DNA from: Bradyrhizobium sp. WSM1417
GTDB taxonomy: Bacteria; Pseudomonadota; Alphaproteobacteria; Rhizobiales; Xanthobacteraceae
Length of the DNA stretch: 64,000 nt
Reading direction: 5' to 3'
NCBI RefSeq assembly: GCF_000515415.1
Contig: NZ_KI911783.1
Span: forward strand, 6,621,831 to 6,685,830
Below the pieces are notes generated by a model. The model saw only the letters and a list, made by a program, of their open reading frames with translations. It did no database searches and was not told the DNA's origin. Position 1 is the first letter of the stretch, and each line of letters starts with the position of its first letter. The translations under genes and the position numbers were made by a program. Below are positions 27,229 through 35,339 of this stretch, piece by piece.

Positions 27229-27786
27229 CTACTGCTCCGGCCGCGGCTCCGGCTGCGCCTCCTCAGTGGGTAGCTTTGCGCGCTCCCAGCCGTCGGTGCC
27301 ATCGGGATACCAGGCCACGTTGGAGTAGCCGTACCCGAGCGCGCGCTTGGCAGCGTTCCAGGACATCCAGCAATCGGCCAGGCAATAGATCACGAGCACC
27401 GCGGTCTTGTCGCCGTGTGATGCACGCGCAAGGCCGCGCTGAAGGTAGTCGTCCATGGCGGGCGGCAGCGTGCCATAGCCGGTATCCGGCAGCCAGATGC
27501 TGCCCGGAATGTTTTTGCGCGGCGCCTCGCGCCAGACGGTCCCCGCGGGAAGGTTCTTCGGCTTCGGCGCGCGCGGCAGCACGTCGATGAAGGCGCCGCT
27601 CTTCGCGTGCCAGATCGCCTCGGCTTCTGACGTCGACAGCACGCGCACGCCACTTAGCGTCGCCGGCACGGGCGCGCGGTAATTGTCGGTGCGATAGCCC
27701 TCGGGCTCGAACGGCTCCTGCTGCTGCGCAACAACCGGCGCCACCAGCATGGCGGCGACCAACGCAGCAGCAAGGTGCCGCCTCAT
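27229..27786 (-). CDS. PQQ-dependent catabolism-associated CxxCW-type rhodanese-like protein
   Basis: The 185-residue exported protein has a signal peptide ending PVVAQQ. A rhodanese-like fold follows, with FIDVLPRAPKPKNLP, then NIPGSIWLPDTGYG and the active-loop equivalent YCLADCWMSWNAAKRA. C135 and C139 are followed by W140, so the actual spacing is C-x3-C-W. A conserved SNVAWYPDGTDGW end completes the family pattern (TIGR03865 type). It is always seen near quinoprotein alcohol dehydrogenases; a sulphur- or thiol-transfer role with the SoxYZ-like carrier is inferred. It lies 10 bases after the binding-protein gene at 27797. Confidence 0.87.
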   Translation of the reverse strand: MRRHLAAALVAAMLVAPVVAQQQEPFEPEGYRTDNYRAPVPATLSGVRVLSTSEAEAIWHAKSGAFIDVLPRAPKPKNLPAGTVWREAPRKNIPGSIWLPDTGYGTLPPAMDDYLQRGLARASHGDKTAVLVIYCLADCWMSWNAAKRALGYGYSNVAWYPDGTDGWERAKLPTEEAQPEPRPEQ

Positions 27787-27796
27787 GGCGTCTGCC

Positions 27797-28678
27797 TCAT
27801 GGCGTCTTCTTGGCCGTCTCCGCGCCGAGCGGCCGATCGCTCTCGTCCAGCAGCGGCACGCCGAAATCGAGCAGGATCTTGTTGATCTCGCCCTGGTTCT
27901 CCTGGATCAGCTTGTTGAGCTGCCGCTTCCAGTTCTGGTCGGCGCCACGCACGCCCATGCCGATGCGATAGACCAGCTTTGGCCCGGTGGTTTCCTTCAC
28001 CAGCGGTGTGACATGAAGCGAGCCCGCCTTCTTCGCGTAGAACCCTGCCATCGGTCCCCACAGAACGCCCGCGTCGATCTTGCCCGCCGTGAGATCATCG
28101 ATCATGGCCTGCGCCGAATTGTCGTAGCGCGTGTCGATCATCAGCGGATAGGGCTTTGCATCACCCATCAGTCCCGCAATGGCCATGTTGGTGGCAGGCG
28201 GCGTGCCGGCGACGATACCGACATGTTTGCCCTTCAGCCTGGCATCCTCGAGCGTGTCGACCTCCTCCAGCCCGCTGCCTGCTTTCGCGACGAGGGCATA
28301 GCTCGTGCGGTAATAGGGATTGGTGCCTTGCACGAGGTCGTCGCCTTGGGGGAAGCCCATGATGACGTCGCAGCGATGCGAGCCAAGCGTCATGCGCACG
28401 AAGCCGGTGGCTTGCGGAAAAAAGACATAGTCGAGCTTCTTCTGGAGCTTGTCCGCAAACAGCTCGGCAAGCTTGTTCTCGAACCCCTCGCCCTTCTCAT
28501 TCGAGAACGGCAGATTGCGCGGGTCGGAACAGACGCGCAGCACCTTGGGATCGACCAGCTCGAATGAGAGGTCACCCGTCTCGTTGGTCTGCGCGATGGC
28601 GACGTCGCCGAACGCGCAAGACGCAACCAGGATACTCAGTGAAAACAACCAGCGACGATGTCGTCCGGCCTCCGTCAT
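27797..28678 (-). CDS. quinoprotein dehydrogenase-associated ABC-type substrate-binding protein
   Basis: A perfect AGGAGG precedes the ATG at 28678, giving 293 residues with a signal peptide ending DVAIAQ. The family-3 solute-binding pattern is clear: LRVCSDPRNLPFSNEKGEGF, then FFPQATGFVRMTLGSHRCDV and the ligand-pocket GIVAGTPPATNMA. It matches the quinoprotein-associated binding protein family (TIGR03871 type), related to MoxJ/XoxJ. XoxJ-type proteins are thought to help activate XoxF in the periplasm rather than feed a transporter. No cognate permease lies beside it, only the CxxxCW gene downstream. A second relative is at 39297-40226. Confidence 0.88.
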   Translation of the reverse strand: MTEAGRHRRWLFSLSILVASCAFGDVAIAQTNETGDLSFELVDPKVLRVCSDPRNLPFSNEKGEGFENKLAELFADKLQKKLDYVFFPQATGFVRMTLGSHRCDVIMGFPQGDDLVQGTNPYYRTSYALVAKAGSGLEEVDTLEDARLKGKHVGIVAGTPPATNMAIAGLMGDAKPYPLMIDTRYDNSAQAMIDDLTAGKIDAGVLWGPMAGFYAKKAGSLHVTPLVKETTGPKLVYRIGMGVRGADQNWKRQLNKLIQENQGEINKILLDFGVPLLDESDRPLGAETAKKTP

Positions 28679-28807
28679 CGCGCTTCCTCCTAGGCTTGTT
28701 TGAATGCTAGCCATGCAACGCATGACGCGCCATGTTTTGCCAGACTGTGTGCTGGCTTTTCTTTGTTGCAGTGCAACGCACGCAATCCTTTGAACTGAGG
28801 CGGAAAA

Positions 28808-29734
28808 GTGTCTCGCATCGCTCTCGTGATCGCAGCCTTGTCCCTGCTGGTGACAGCGACGCTAGCATGCGCTGCAGCGGCCGAATTGCCTGTGAGCGAA
28901 GTCGCGCCGGGAATCTTCGTACACTCCGGGACCATCGCGCTGATGACCCGCGAGAACGAGGGGGGCATCGCCAATGTCGGCTTCATCGTGGGCGAGGATG
29001 CGGTGGCCGTAATCGATACCGGCGGTAGCGTTCGCGAGGGCGAGGCGCTGCTGGCGGCGGTGCGGGCCCGCACCAGCAAGCCGATCCGCTACGTCATCAA
29101 CACCCACGGCCATCCCGACCATGTTTTCGGCAATGCGGCCTTCGCCGTCGGCGACACCATTTTCGTCGGGCACAGCAGGCTGCCGCGGGCGCTCGCTGCG
29201 CGCGGCACGTATTATGTCGACAACTTCAGACGGATCATGGGCGACGAATTGATCTCTCCGGTAAAGATCGTGCCGCCCACAATGCTCGTCGCGGACACAA
29301 TGACGCTCGATCTCGGCGCGCGCCGCCTGATCTTGAGGGCCTGGCCGGCCGGGCACAGCGACAATGATTTGACCGTGTTCGATGAGACGACGAAGACGCT
29401 GTTCGCTGGCGATCTCGTCTTTCTCCGCCATATTCCCGTGATGGACGGCAGCATTCGCGGCTGGCTCCGCACCCTCGGGGAACTCGAGAGCATTCCGGCG
29501 CAGCGCGTCGTTCCCGGTCACGGGCCCGTGAGCGAATGGCCTGCGGCGGTGACCGATGAACGGCGCTACCTGATGGCACTGCTGGCAGACGTCCGGGCGT
29601 CGAACAAAAAGGGCGAGCCGATCCGAACCGCGGCAGCCAAGGCGGCCGCCTCGGAACGACCGCAGTGGGAGCTGTTCGACGACTACAACGCCCGCAACGC
29701 AACCGCAGCATTTTCGGAAATTGAATGGGAGTAG
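28808..29734 (+). CDS. quinoprotein relay system zinc metallohydrolase (MBL fold)
   Basis: This 308-residue exported metallo-beta-lactamase-fold protein starts at a GTG after GAGGCGG. It has a signal peptide ending CAAAAE and the metal motif THGHPDH (H100, H102, D104, H105). The later ligands are in WPAGHSDND and VPGHGPV. The family is related to SoxH and is found with quinoproteins and SoxYZ-like carriers (TIGR04558/04559 type). It may cleave a thioester or persulphide from the carrier Cys encoded by the next gene; that is inference. It is divergent from the binding-protein/CxxxCW pair and followed closely by the SoxYZ-like gene. Confidence 0.88.
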   Translation: MSRIALVIAALSLLVTATLACAAAAELPVSEVAPGIFVHSGTIALMTRENEGGIANVGFIVGEDAVAVIDTGGSVREGEALLAAVRARTSKPIRYVINTHGHPDHVFGNAAFAVGDTIFVGHSRLPRALAARGTYYVDNFRRIMGDELISPVKIVPPTMLVADTMTLDLGARRLILRAWPAGHSDNDLTVFDETTKTLFAGDLVFLRHIPVMDGSIRGWLRTLGELESIPAQRVVPGHGPVSEWPAAVTDERRYLMALLADVRASNKKGEPIRTAAAKAAASERPQWELFDDYNARNATAAFSEIEWE

Positions 29735-29778
29735 CGGACGCGCTACGATGCGCGAAACGTTGCTTCGTCCGCGGGACC

Positions 29779-30603
29779 ATGACCATGACGGGATGCACGC
29801 GCCGACTGCCTCTGATCGCCCTGCTCCTCGGCATTGCATTCGCCGTGCCGGCGCAGGCTGAAGAGGCTTACGACCCCTGGCCGGGCCTGGTGCAGGACAT
29901 CTTCGGCAACCGTCCGATGAATGACGGCGGCAATGTCATTGGCATCGAGATGCCGTATCGCGCCGAGGACGCGGCCATCGTGCCGGTGACCCTGCGCAGC
30001 AAGCTCTCGCCCGGTGATGCCCGCCGCATCCGCTCGATCACGCTGGTGATCGATCGTAATCCCGCGCCGATGGCGGCGAAGTTCGAACTCGGGCCGGATG
30101 CCAACGTCACTGAAATCTCGACACGCGTGCGCGTCAACAATTACACCGACGTTCATGCGGTGGCCGAGCTCAGCGATGGCCAGCTCTACGTCTCGAAAGT
30201 CTATGTGAAGGCTTCCGGCGGTTGCTCGGCACCAGCGGGGAAGAATGCCGAGGAAGCCCAGAACCGGCTCGGCCAGATGCGCTACCGGCAATTCGCGCGC
30301 GAAGAGGCGCCCGCGAGCCGCATGCGGGAAGCCCAGATCATGATCGGCCATCCCAACAATTCCGGGCTGCAGATGGACCAGGTCACGCAGCTCTACATTC
30401 CCGCGTTCTTTATCAATCAGCTCAAGCTGACGCAGGACGACAGCCCCGTGCTGTCGATGGAAGGCGGCATCTCGATCTCGGAAGATCCCAACCTGCGCTT
30501 CACCTATGTCTCCAACGGCGCCAGGCGTTTTCGCGCGGAAGCCAAGGATACGGACGGACACGTGTTCCGCAATGAGTGGGATGTGGAGAAGCCGGGGACG
30601 TGA
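29779..30603 (+). CDS. quinoprotein dehydrogenase-associated SoxYZ-like carrier (fusion)
   Basis: From the ATG at 29779 the protein has 274 residues with a signal peptide ending VPAQAEE. Residues 32-155 are SoxY-like (DPWPGLVQDIFGNRP, then a C-terminal swinging arm with C149 in KASGGCSAPAGK). Residues about 175-270 are SoxZ-like (HPNNSGLQMDQ, AFFINQLKLTQDD). In sulphur oxidation the SoxY Cys carries the substrate between enzymes. Here the genes belong to the quinoprotein-associated type (TIGR04557), whose cargo is unknown. A start at 29725 overlapping the metallohydrolase stop is also open, but it adds a non-signal extension. Confidence 0.88.
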   Translation: MTMTGCTRRLPLIALLLGIAFAVPAQAEEAYDPWPGLVQDIFGNRPMNDGGNVIGIEMPYRAEDAAIVPVTLRSKLSPGDARRIRSITLVIDRNPAPMAAKFELGPDANVTEISTRVRVNNYTDVHAVAELSDGQLYVSKVYVKASGGCSAPAGKNAEEAQNRLGQMRYRQFAREEAPASRMREAQIMIGHPNNSGLQMDQVTQLYIPAFFINQLKLTQDDSPVLSMEGGISISEDPNLRFTYVSNGARRFRAEAKDTDGHVFRNEWDVEKPGT

Positions 30604-30622
30604 GGGCGTCCATCATCCTCTC

Positions 30623-31630
30623 TCAATATCCCTCGCCCCAACGATACTGCCATGCGATACCAACAGCTGTCAGTTCGCTTCCCGTGCGGCTGGTGATGCC
30701 GGTGCTGGCAGAGAGCTTGACTGAGTTTTGTCGATCGATCGGAAAGGCAACCGTCACGCCCGCGCGCGAGATGGCCTGCTCGTTATCGTTTTTGATGCCG
30801 TTGAGGGTCGTGCTGCCGCCGGTGAAATACAGTCCGTCCAGCGCCATCCATATGCCAGACTGGAACGTGTAGATGACATGTCCCTGCACCGCATAGATCG
30901 GAGCCTGCGAGAACGTCTTGCCGCCGAAGAAGTCGGTGTTGTCGCTGAAGAAGGTCACGCTGGGGGCGAGTTCGACCGTCCATGGTCCCCATGCCTTTGA
31001 GATTCCGAGCTCGGGCCGGAACGACCAACGGTTGCCGCCGAGGTTGAGCAGCTTGGTGCTGTCATATTGCCCGAGGGGCGCGGAGACCTGAAGGCTTACG
31101 CCCACGATCAGATCCTGGTGGTAGCTGGCGAAGTCCTTTGCCGAGAGCGCGGGAGCCCCAAACAGATTGACCGAGACACGAAATCGCGGATCGCCCAGAC
31201 CGGACATCTCCCGTTCGCGCGGCTCGCCGTTGACGAGCCCATGCGCGCCAAACGACGATGTCGGCACGATCGCATCGAACTTGGCCGACTGGCCAGCGAC
31301 GTCGAAGGACCGAACATAAGCCACTACGCCGGTATCGGAGCGGAATGTGGCATCGGCGATCGCGGTGCTGGGATCGAACGCGAGCTTGCCTTGGGCGTAA
31401 ACGTAGCCCGAGATCAGGAAATTCAACCCGACAGGCGTATTCGAATACGATCGCGGCTCGGCCTCCTGGGCGCTCGCATTCGAGACCGCCGACAACGCGG
31501 CGATTATTCCCAATGCCAAGCCGAGCGGGAACCGTCTTGCGCGACGCGCTTGAGGCGCATCGGCGTTTGCATCACCGATGATGGGCGCATCACCAACCGC
31601 CCGGTGCACTCCAACGCCGTGCCGGTCCAT
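30623..31630 (-). CDS. outer-membrane transporter of the MetA phenol-degradation type
   Basis: The 335-residue protein has a signal peptide near residues 32-54 (after a basic, possibly non-native start). A barrel then opens with SNTPVGLNFLISGYVYAQG. The repeated strand patterns GDPRFRVSVNLFGAP, RWSFRPELGISKAWGPW and IGIAWQYRW-type C-terminus fit the Phenol_MetA_deg outer-membrane family. The last residues do not end in a strict aromatic. It is convergent with the SoxYZ-like gene. It could admit an alcohol or aromatic substrate, but no direct evidence is seen. Confidence 0.75.
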   Translation of the reverse strand: MDRHGVGVHRAVGDAPIIGDANADAPQARRARRFPLGLALGIIAALSAVSNASAQEAEPRSYSNTPVGLNFLISGYVYAQGKLAFDPSTAIADATFRSDTGVVAYVRSFDVAGQSAKFDAIVPTSSFGAHGLVNGEPREREMSGLGDPRFRVSVNLFGAPALSAKDFASYHQDLIVGVSLQVSAPLGQYDSTKLLNLGGNRWSFRPELGISKAWGPWTVELAPSVTFFSDNTDFFGGKTFSQAPIYAVQGHVIYTFQSGIWMALDGLYFTGGSTTLNGIKNDNEQAISRAGVTVAFPIDRQNSVKLSASTGITSRTGSELTAVGIAWQYRWGEGY

Positions 31631-31720
31631 CGAGATATCCTACCAAGCAAGCCCGTCGGATCATACCATCGAAGCTCCGCCGGCGACCTTGACGAGGGAA
31701 ACGAAGCAGCGCGGCAACGG

Positions 31721-32080
31721 TCAAAAACACCTCACCTCGGCTTCCGCCTGCGCGCGCCTGAGGTCATTCACCGCGGAATTCGCCTGCTCCGACGTGCGGA
31801 ACTGGACGCCGAGATTACCGCGGACCTGGGACATGCTGAGCGCCGTTTCTGCAGTGACGTAGCGCTCATAGGGCACAATCGAGGCCACAACGTCGATCGA
31901 GCAGGAACATTGTTCGATCGCCTGCCGGCTCTCGCCATTGGCCTTCATGCAGCCATAGACGTATTCCGCACGCGCCGACGTCGGATAATCATTGGCCTCT
32001 TCAGCCTGCGTAGCGAGCGCGGTCGCAGCCCACACCGCCAATGCGGCGACAATCGGTCGTAGCTGTCCGGCCAGATTCAT
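31721..32080 (-). CDS. small exported Cys-containing protein, unknown
   Basis: This 119-residue protein has a signal peptide ending ATQAEE. A mature domain follows with YVYGCMKANGESRQAIEQCS and CSID, giving three cysteines in about 20 residues, then a helical end and a terminal Cys (AEVRCF). Four cysteines would allow two disulphides in the periplasm. Its place inside the quinoprotein island suggests a link, but I recognise no named family. Confidence 0.65.
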   Translation of the reverse strand: MNLAGQLRPIVAALAVWAATALATQAEEANDYPTSARAEYVYGCMKANGESRQAIEQCSCSIDVVASIVPYERYVTAETALSMSQVRGNLGVQFRTSEQANSAVNDLRRAQAEAEVRCF

Positions 32081-32167
32081 GAGCGTCCTCCCGCTGGTTG
32101 CGACGGAAGCTATGCTATGCGTATTGTCCTGAAAAGCACTCTATCAGAGGAAACGGCTCACAAGGTG

Positions 32168-33148
32168 ATGAGAGCATTTGGTCGATCATTGGCGCTCGCG
32201 GTGACGCTGGCGCTGACACTAGCCGGGCCCGTCCGCGCCGCGGATACCATCCGCCTTGCGGTGCAGAAGACCGGAACATTCTCCTGGGAGCTGGCCGCGA
32301 TCCGCACTGGCGGCCTCGACAAGGAGGCCGACCTGTCGCTCGACGTCACCGAGCTTGCGAGCCCCGAGGCCGGCAAGATCGCGCTGCGCGCCGGCAACGC
32401 CGACATCATCCTGTCCGATTGGCTGTGGGTGTCGCGCGAGCGCACGCTTGGCGCCAAGCTCACCTTCTATCCCTATTCCAGTGCGCTCGGCGCGGTGATG
32501 GTGCCGGCCTCCTCGCCGATCAAGTCGCTCGCCGATTTGAAGGGCCGTAAGCTCGCCGTCGGCGGTGGTCCCATCGACAAGAGCTGGCTGCTGCTCCAGG
32601 CGCGCATGAAGCAGGACGGCATCGACCTGAAATCGGAGGCGACCATCGTCTATGGGGCTCCGCCTCTGATCGCCGCCAAGGCGCTCGACGGCGAGATGGA
32701 TGCCAGCCTCAATTTCTGGAATTTCTGCGCACAGCTGGAGGCCAAGGGTTTTAGACGCCTTGCCGGCATCGAGGACATCCTGCCGAAACTCGGCGCCAAG
32801 GGCGCGGTCTCCGCAGTCGGCTATGTCTTCGACGAGAGCTGGGCAGCAAGTCACCGCGAGGCGGTGGCGCGCTTCATCGCGATGACCCGCAAGGCCAAGC
32901 AGCTGCTGGTGACCTCGGATGCCGCCTGGGACAAGATCGCGCCGCTCACCGGCACGAGCGATGCCACCCTGCTCAAGACCTATCGCGAGAGATATCGCGA
33001 CGGCATTCCGCGCCGGAACATCGATGACGAGGAAAGGGACGCGCGCGTGCTCTACCGCGTGCTGGCCGAGACCGGCGGCCGCGACCTCGTGGGCCCGGCT
33101 GCCGAGCTCGATCCCGGCACGTTCTATCACGCAGTTGCCGGAGACTGA
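32168..33148 (+). CDS. ABC transporter substrate-binding protein, SsuA/TauA/NMT1-like
   Basis: The ATG at 32168 gives 326 residues with a signal peptide ending GPVRAADT. The mature chain has TIRLAVQKTGTFSWELAAIR, the pocket ELASPEAGKIALRAGNADII and LKGRKLAVGGGPIDKSW, which fit aliphatic sulphonate/nitrate-type binding proteins. The permease gene follows after 1 base and then the ATPase. Upstream ATG and GTG codons (32117, 32165) are alternatives. In this island the cargo may be related to quinoprotein substrates or a metallophore, but nothing in the sequence settles it. Confidence 0.85.
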   Translation: MRAFGRSLALAVTLALTLAGPVRAADTIRLAVQKTGTFSWELAAIRTGGLDKEADLSLDVTELASPEAGKIALRAGNADIILSDWLWVSRERTLGAKLTFYPYSSALGAVMVPASSPIKSLADLKGRKLAVGGGPIDKSWLLLQARMKQDGIDLKSEATIVYGAPPLIAAKALDGEMDASLNFWNFCAQLEAKGFRRLAGIEDILPKLGAKGAVSAVGYVFDESWAASHREAVARFIAMTRKAKQLLVTSDAAWDKIAPLTGTSDATLLKTYRERYRDGIPRRNIDDEERDARVLYRVLAETGGRDLVGPAAELDPGTFYHAVAGD

Positions 33149-33149
33149 G

Positions 33150-33887
33150 GTGCTGCGTCTTCTGTCGTTTGCCCTGTTGCTCGCGATCTGGTGGACAGCC
33201 GCGCTGTTCGTCGGCGCCGCGAAGCTCCCCTCTCCGCCGGCCGTGCTCGACGTCGTCATCGCGGAAGCATCGAGCGGCGCGCTGTTCCTGCATCTCGGCG
33301 CCACGCTCGCCCGCGTGAGCCTCGCCTTCGTGCTGGCGATGTCGCTCGGCAGCGCCATCGGCTATCTGATGGGACGGGTGAAGCTGGCCGACCGGCTCGG
33401 CGATCCCTGGCTGATCCTGCTCCTGAACCTCCCCGCGCTGGTCGTGATCGTGCTGGCCTATATCTGGGCCGGGCTCACCGAGGCCGCAGCGATCGCGGCG
33501 ATCGCCATCAACAAGCTGCCGACCGCCATCGTCACCTTGCGCGAGGGCGCGCGCGCGCTCGACCGCTCGCTGGACGAAATGGCGAGCGTGTTCGCGATGC
33601 CGCGCTGGCGCGCCTTCCGCCACGTCGTGCTGCCGCAGCTGGCGCCCTATATCGCAGCCTCAGCCCGCTCCGGATTGTCGCTGGTGTGGAAGATCGTGCT
33701 GGTCGCCGAACTCCTGGGGCGACCCAACGGCGTCGGCTTCGAGATCGGCGTCGCCTTCCAGCTGTTCGACACGCCGCGGCTGCTGGCCTATTCGCTAACC
33801 TTCGCCGCCGTCGTGCTCGTGATCGAGACCGCGCTGGTGCAACCATTCGAAGCCCGCGCAACACGGTGGCGACCCCGTGCGGCTTGA
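33150..33887 (+). CDS. ABC transporter permease, SsuC/TauC-like
   Basis: A GTG at 33150 starts a 245-residue protein with about six membrane helices. The BPD_transp EAA-type loop is DEMASVFAMPRWRAFRHVVLP (near 148-168) with a downstream G at LPQLAPYIAASARSGLSL. The start lies one base past the binding-protein stop, so they are coupled, and the 3' end overlaps the ATPase by 11 bases. It would form the channel for the 32168 binding protein's ligand. Confidence 0.88.
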   Translation: MLRLLSFALLLAIWWTAALFVGAAKLPSPPAVLDVVIAEASSGALFLHLGATLARVSLAFVLAMSLGSAIGYLMGRVKLADRLGDPWLILLLNLPALVVIVLAYIWAGLTEAAAIAAIAINKLPTAIVTLREGARALDRSLDEMASVFAMPRWRAFRHVVLPQLAPYIAASARSGLSLVWKIVLVAELLGRPNGVGFEIGVAFQLFDTPRLLAYSLTFAAVVLVIETALVQPFEARATRWRPRAA

Positions 33888-34587
33888 GGTCGATATCACA
33901 GGGAAGACGTTCAGGAGTGCCGCGGGCGGGACGCAGGAGGTGCTGGCGCCGGTCAGCTTCGCGCTGCAGTCCGGCGAGGTCGGCGTCCTGATCGGTCCGT
34001 CCGGCTGCGGCAAGAGCACGATGCTGCGCATCATCCTGGGGCTCGACCGCGATTTCGAGGGACGCGTCTCGCGCCCACCGGAAGCGCGGATCGGCATGGT
34101 TTTCCAGGAGCCGCGGCTGCTGCCATGGCGCTCGGTCGAGCAGAATGTGCGGCTTGCGGCCCCCGATGTCACTGATGCCAAGCTCGCCGAGCTGTTCAGG
34201 ATCCTGGAGCTGGAGGCGCATCGCAGCCATTTTCCCGGCGAATTGTCGTTGGGGTTGGCCCGGCGCGTCGCGCTCGCCCGCGCCTTTGCCGTCGAGCCCG
34301 ATCTGCTCGTGCTCGACGAGCCCCTCGCCTCGCTCGACGACGCGCTGGCCGGCCGCTTGCGCGACGAGATCGCGACGCTGGTGGCGCGCCGTCCGGTGAT
34401 GACCCTGCTCGTCACCCACAGCCTGGATGACGCGATCCGGCTCGGCGACCGCCTGTTCTTGCTGTCGCCGCGACCGGCGCGCATCGTGCGCGAGGTGCCG
34501 ATTGCCATCCCGCGCGCGGAGCGCAGCGAGGCCGAGCTCGGCAGGATCAGGGCCGAGCTCGCGGCGTTGCAGCTTGAATCGAAATGA
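33877..34587 (+). CDS. ABC transporter ATP-binding protein, SsuB/TauB-like, degenerate signature motif
   Basis: This 236-residue ATPase starts at a GTG inside the permease 3' end. Walker A is GPSGCGKST (near 45), the Q-loop is in VFQEPRLLPW and Walker B is LLVLDEPLASLDD, with the switch histidine in VTHSLDDA. The signature helix reads ELSLGLARRVALARA instead of LSGGQ/M, losing the second glycine. That change could lower ATPase activity or reflect a distinct subgroup. It completes the SsuABC-like importer. Confidence 0.87.
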   Translation: MRLEVDITGKTFRSAAGGTQEVLAPVSFALQSGEVGVLIGPSGCGKSTMLRIILGLDRDFEGRVSRPPEARIGMVFQEPRLLPWRSVEQNVRLAAPDVTDAKLAELFRILELEAHRSHFPGELSLGLARRVALARAFAVEPDLLVLDEPLASLDDALAGRLRDEIATLVARRPVMTLLVTHSLDDAIRLGDRLFLLSPRPARIVREVPIAIPRAERSEAELGRIRAELAALQLESK

Positions 34588-34634
34588 GAACTCATGGTCA
34601 ACTGGACCAACGAAATCTTCGCGGGAGGGTCATC

Positions 34635-34988
34635 ATGCGGCGTACGCTGATTGCGATCGGCATCCTGTTGGTTGCGATGCCGGGCGCGGCGCTCGCGCAG
34701 GCCAAGGGCAAGGGTATCCGGCTCTGGAATCTTACGACGGAGACGATCTCCGGCTTCCAGCTCTCGCCGGCCGGGAAGACCGAGTGGGGGCCGAACCAGT
34801 GCTTGAACGACAAGGACAAGGAGGTCGACCACGACGAGCGGCTGCGCATCACCGGCGTCGAGCCCGGCCGCTACGACGCCAGGGTCAGCTATCCCAATGC
34901 ACGGCAGTGCATCGTGCACGACATCGAGATCAAGGCGGATGCGGTGTTCTCGGTCTCCGACAAGGATCTGAAGGACTGCACGAAATAA
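34635..34988 (+). CDS. exported protein with acidic loop, unknown function
   Basis: GGGAGGGTCATC precedes the ATG at 34635. The 117-residue product has a signal peptide ending GAALAQAK. A compact beta-rich domain follows (GIRLWNLTTETISGFQLSPA), with an acidic segment QCLNDKDKEVDHDERL and three Cys residues (two in QC pairs, one in KDCTK). The charge pattern could bind a metal, but it lacks the glycine of an EF-hand, so I do not call one. It follows the ABC ATPase by 47 bases on the same strand and may share its transcript. Confidence 0.65.
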   Translation: MRRTLIAIGILLVAMPGAALAQAKGKGIRLWNLTTETISGFQLSPAGKTEWGPNQCLNDKDKEVDHDERLRITGVEPGRYDARVSYPNARQCIVHDIEIKADAVFSVSDKDLKDCTK

Positions 34989-34998
34989 CGCCGGCGGC

Positions 34999-35208
34999 TT
35001 ACGCCTTGTCATTCGGATGCGGATACTCGCAGCGCCACCGCACCGCCTGCCACTTCGGATGGTCGCCGACCCATTGCGCGATATAGGGCGGCGCAGCCAT
35101 CGCGCATTGCTTCGGCGACCCCGCATAGTTGAACACCAGATGCTGCTCCTCGCAGGTCGCAGGCGAGAGCACCGCACACACAGTCACCACCAGGTCGATC
35201 GGGTTCAT
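34999..35208 (-). CDS. small Cys-rich hypothetical protein (69 aa)
   Basis: The ATG at 35208 follows GAGGATCCCGGC on the coding strand. The 69-residue product has four Cys (TVCAVLSPATCEEQHLVF, QCAMAAPPYIAQWV, RWRCEYPHPNDKA) and a short hydrophobic start that may be a weak signal. This form is frequent in Bradyrhizobium as a hypothetical protein. It is convergent with the exported protein gene, only 10 bases apart. Confidence 0.6.
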   Translation of the reverse strand: MNPIDLVVTVCAVLSPATCEEQHLVFNYAGSPKQCAMAAPPYIAQWVGDHPKWQAVRWRCEYPHPNDKA

Positions 35209-35304
35209 GCCGGGATCCTCGCAGAGGCGATGAAGATTAGCACAAAAGGTTACGCTCCGAGGAGCCGGAAGTTTCAATACGGCGGGACAAACGGGGGCTT
35301 TTTC

Positions 35305-35328
35305 CTCTCCCTGCAAGCGCGGAGAGGC
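35305..35328. repeat. short copy of the CCTCTCCC palindrome
   Basis: CCTCTCCCTGC and GCGCGGAGAGG match the first stem of the repeat at 27059 with two changes. It lies between the start of the 69-residue gene and the stop of the outer-membrane gene, so it may help end the latter's transcript. Confidence 0.55.
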
Positions 35329-35339
35329 GAAGAGCGCGC

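Noticed and set aside
34635..34988. EF-hand in the acidic loop DKDKEVDHDE
   Set aside because: It lacks the glycine at position 6 and the final Glu spacing of an EF-hand; noted only as an acidic stretch.
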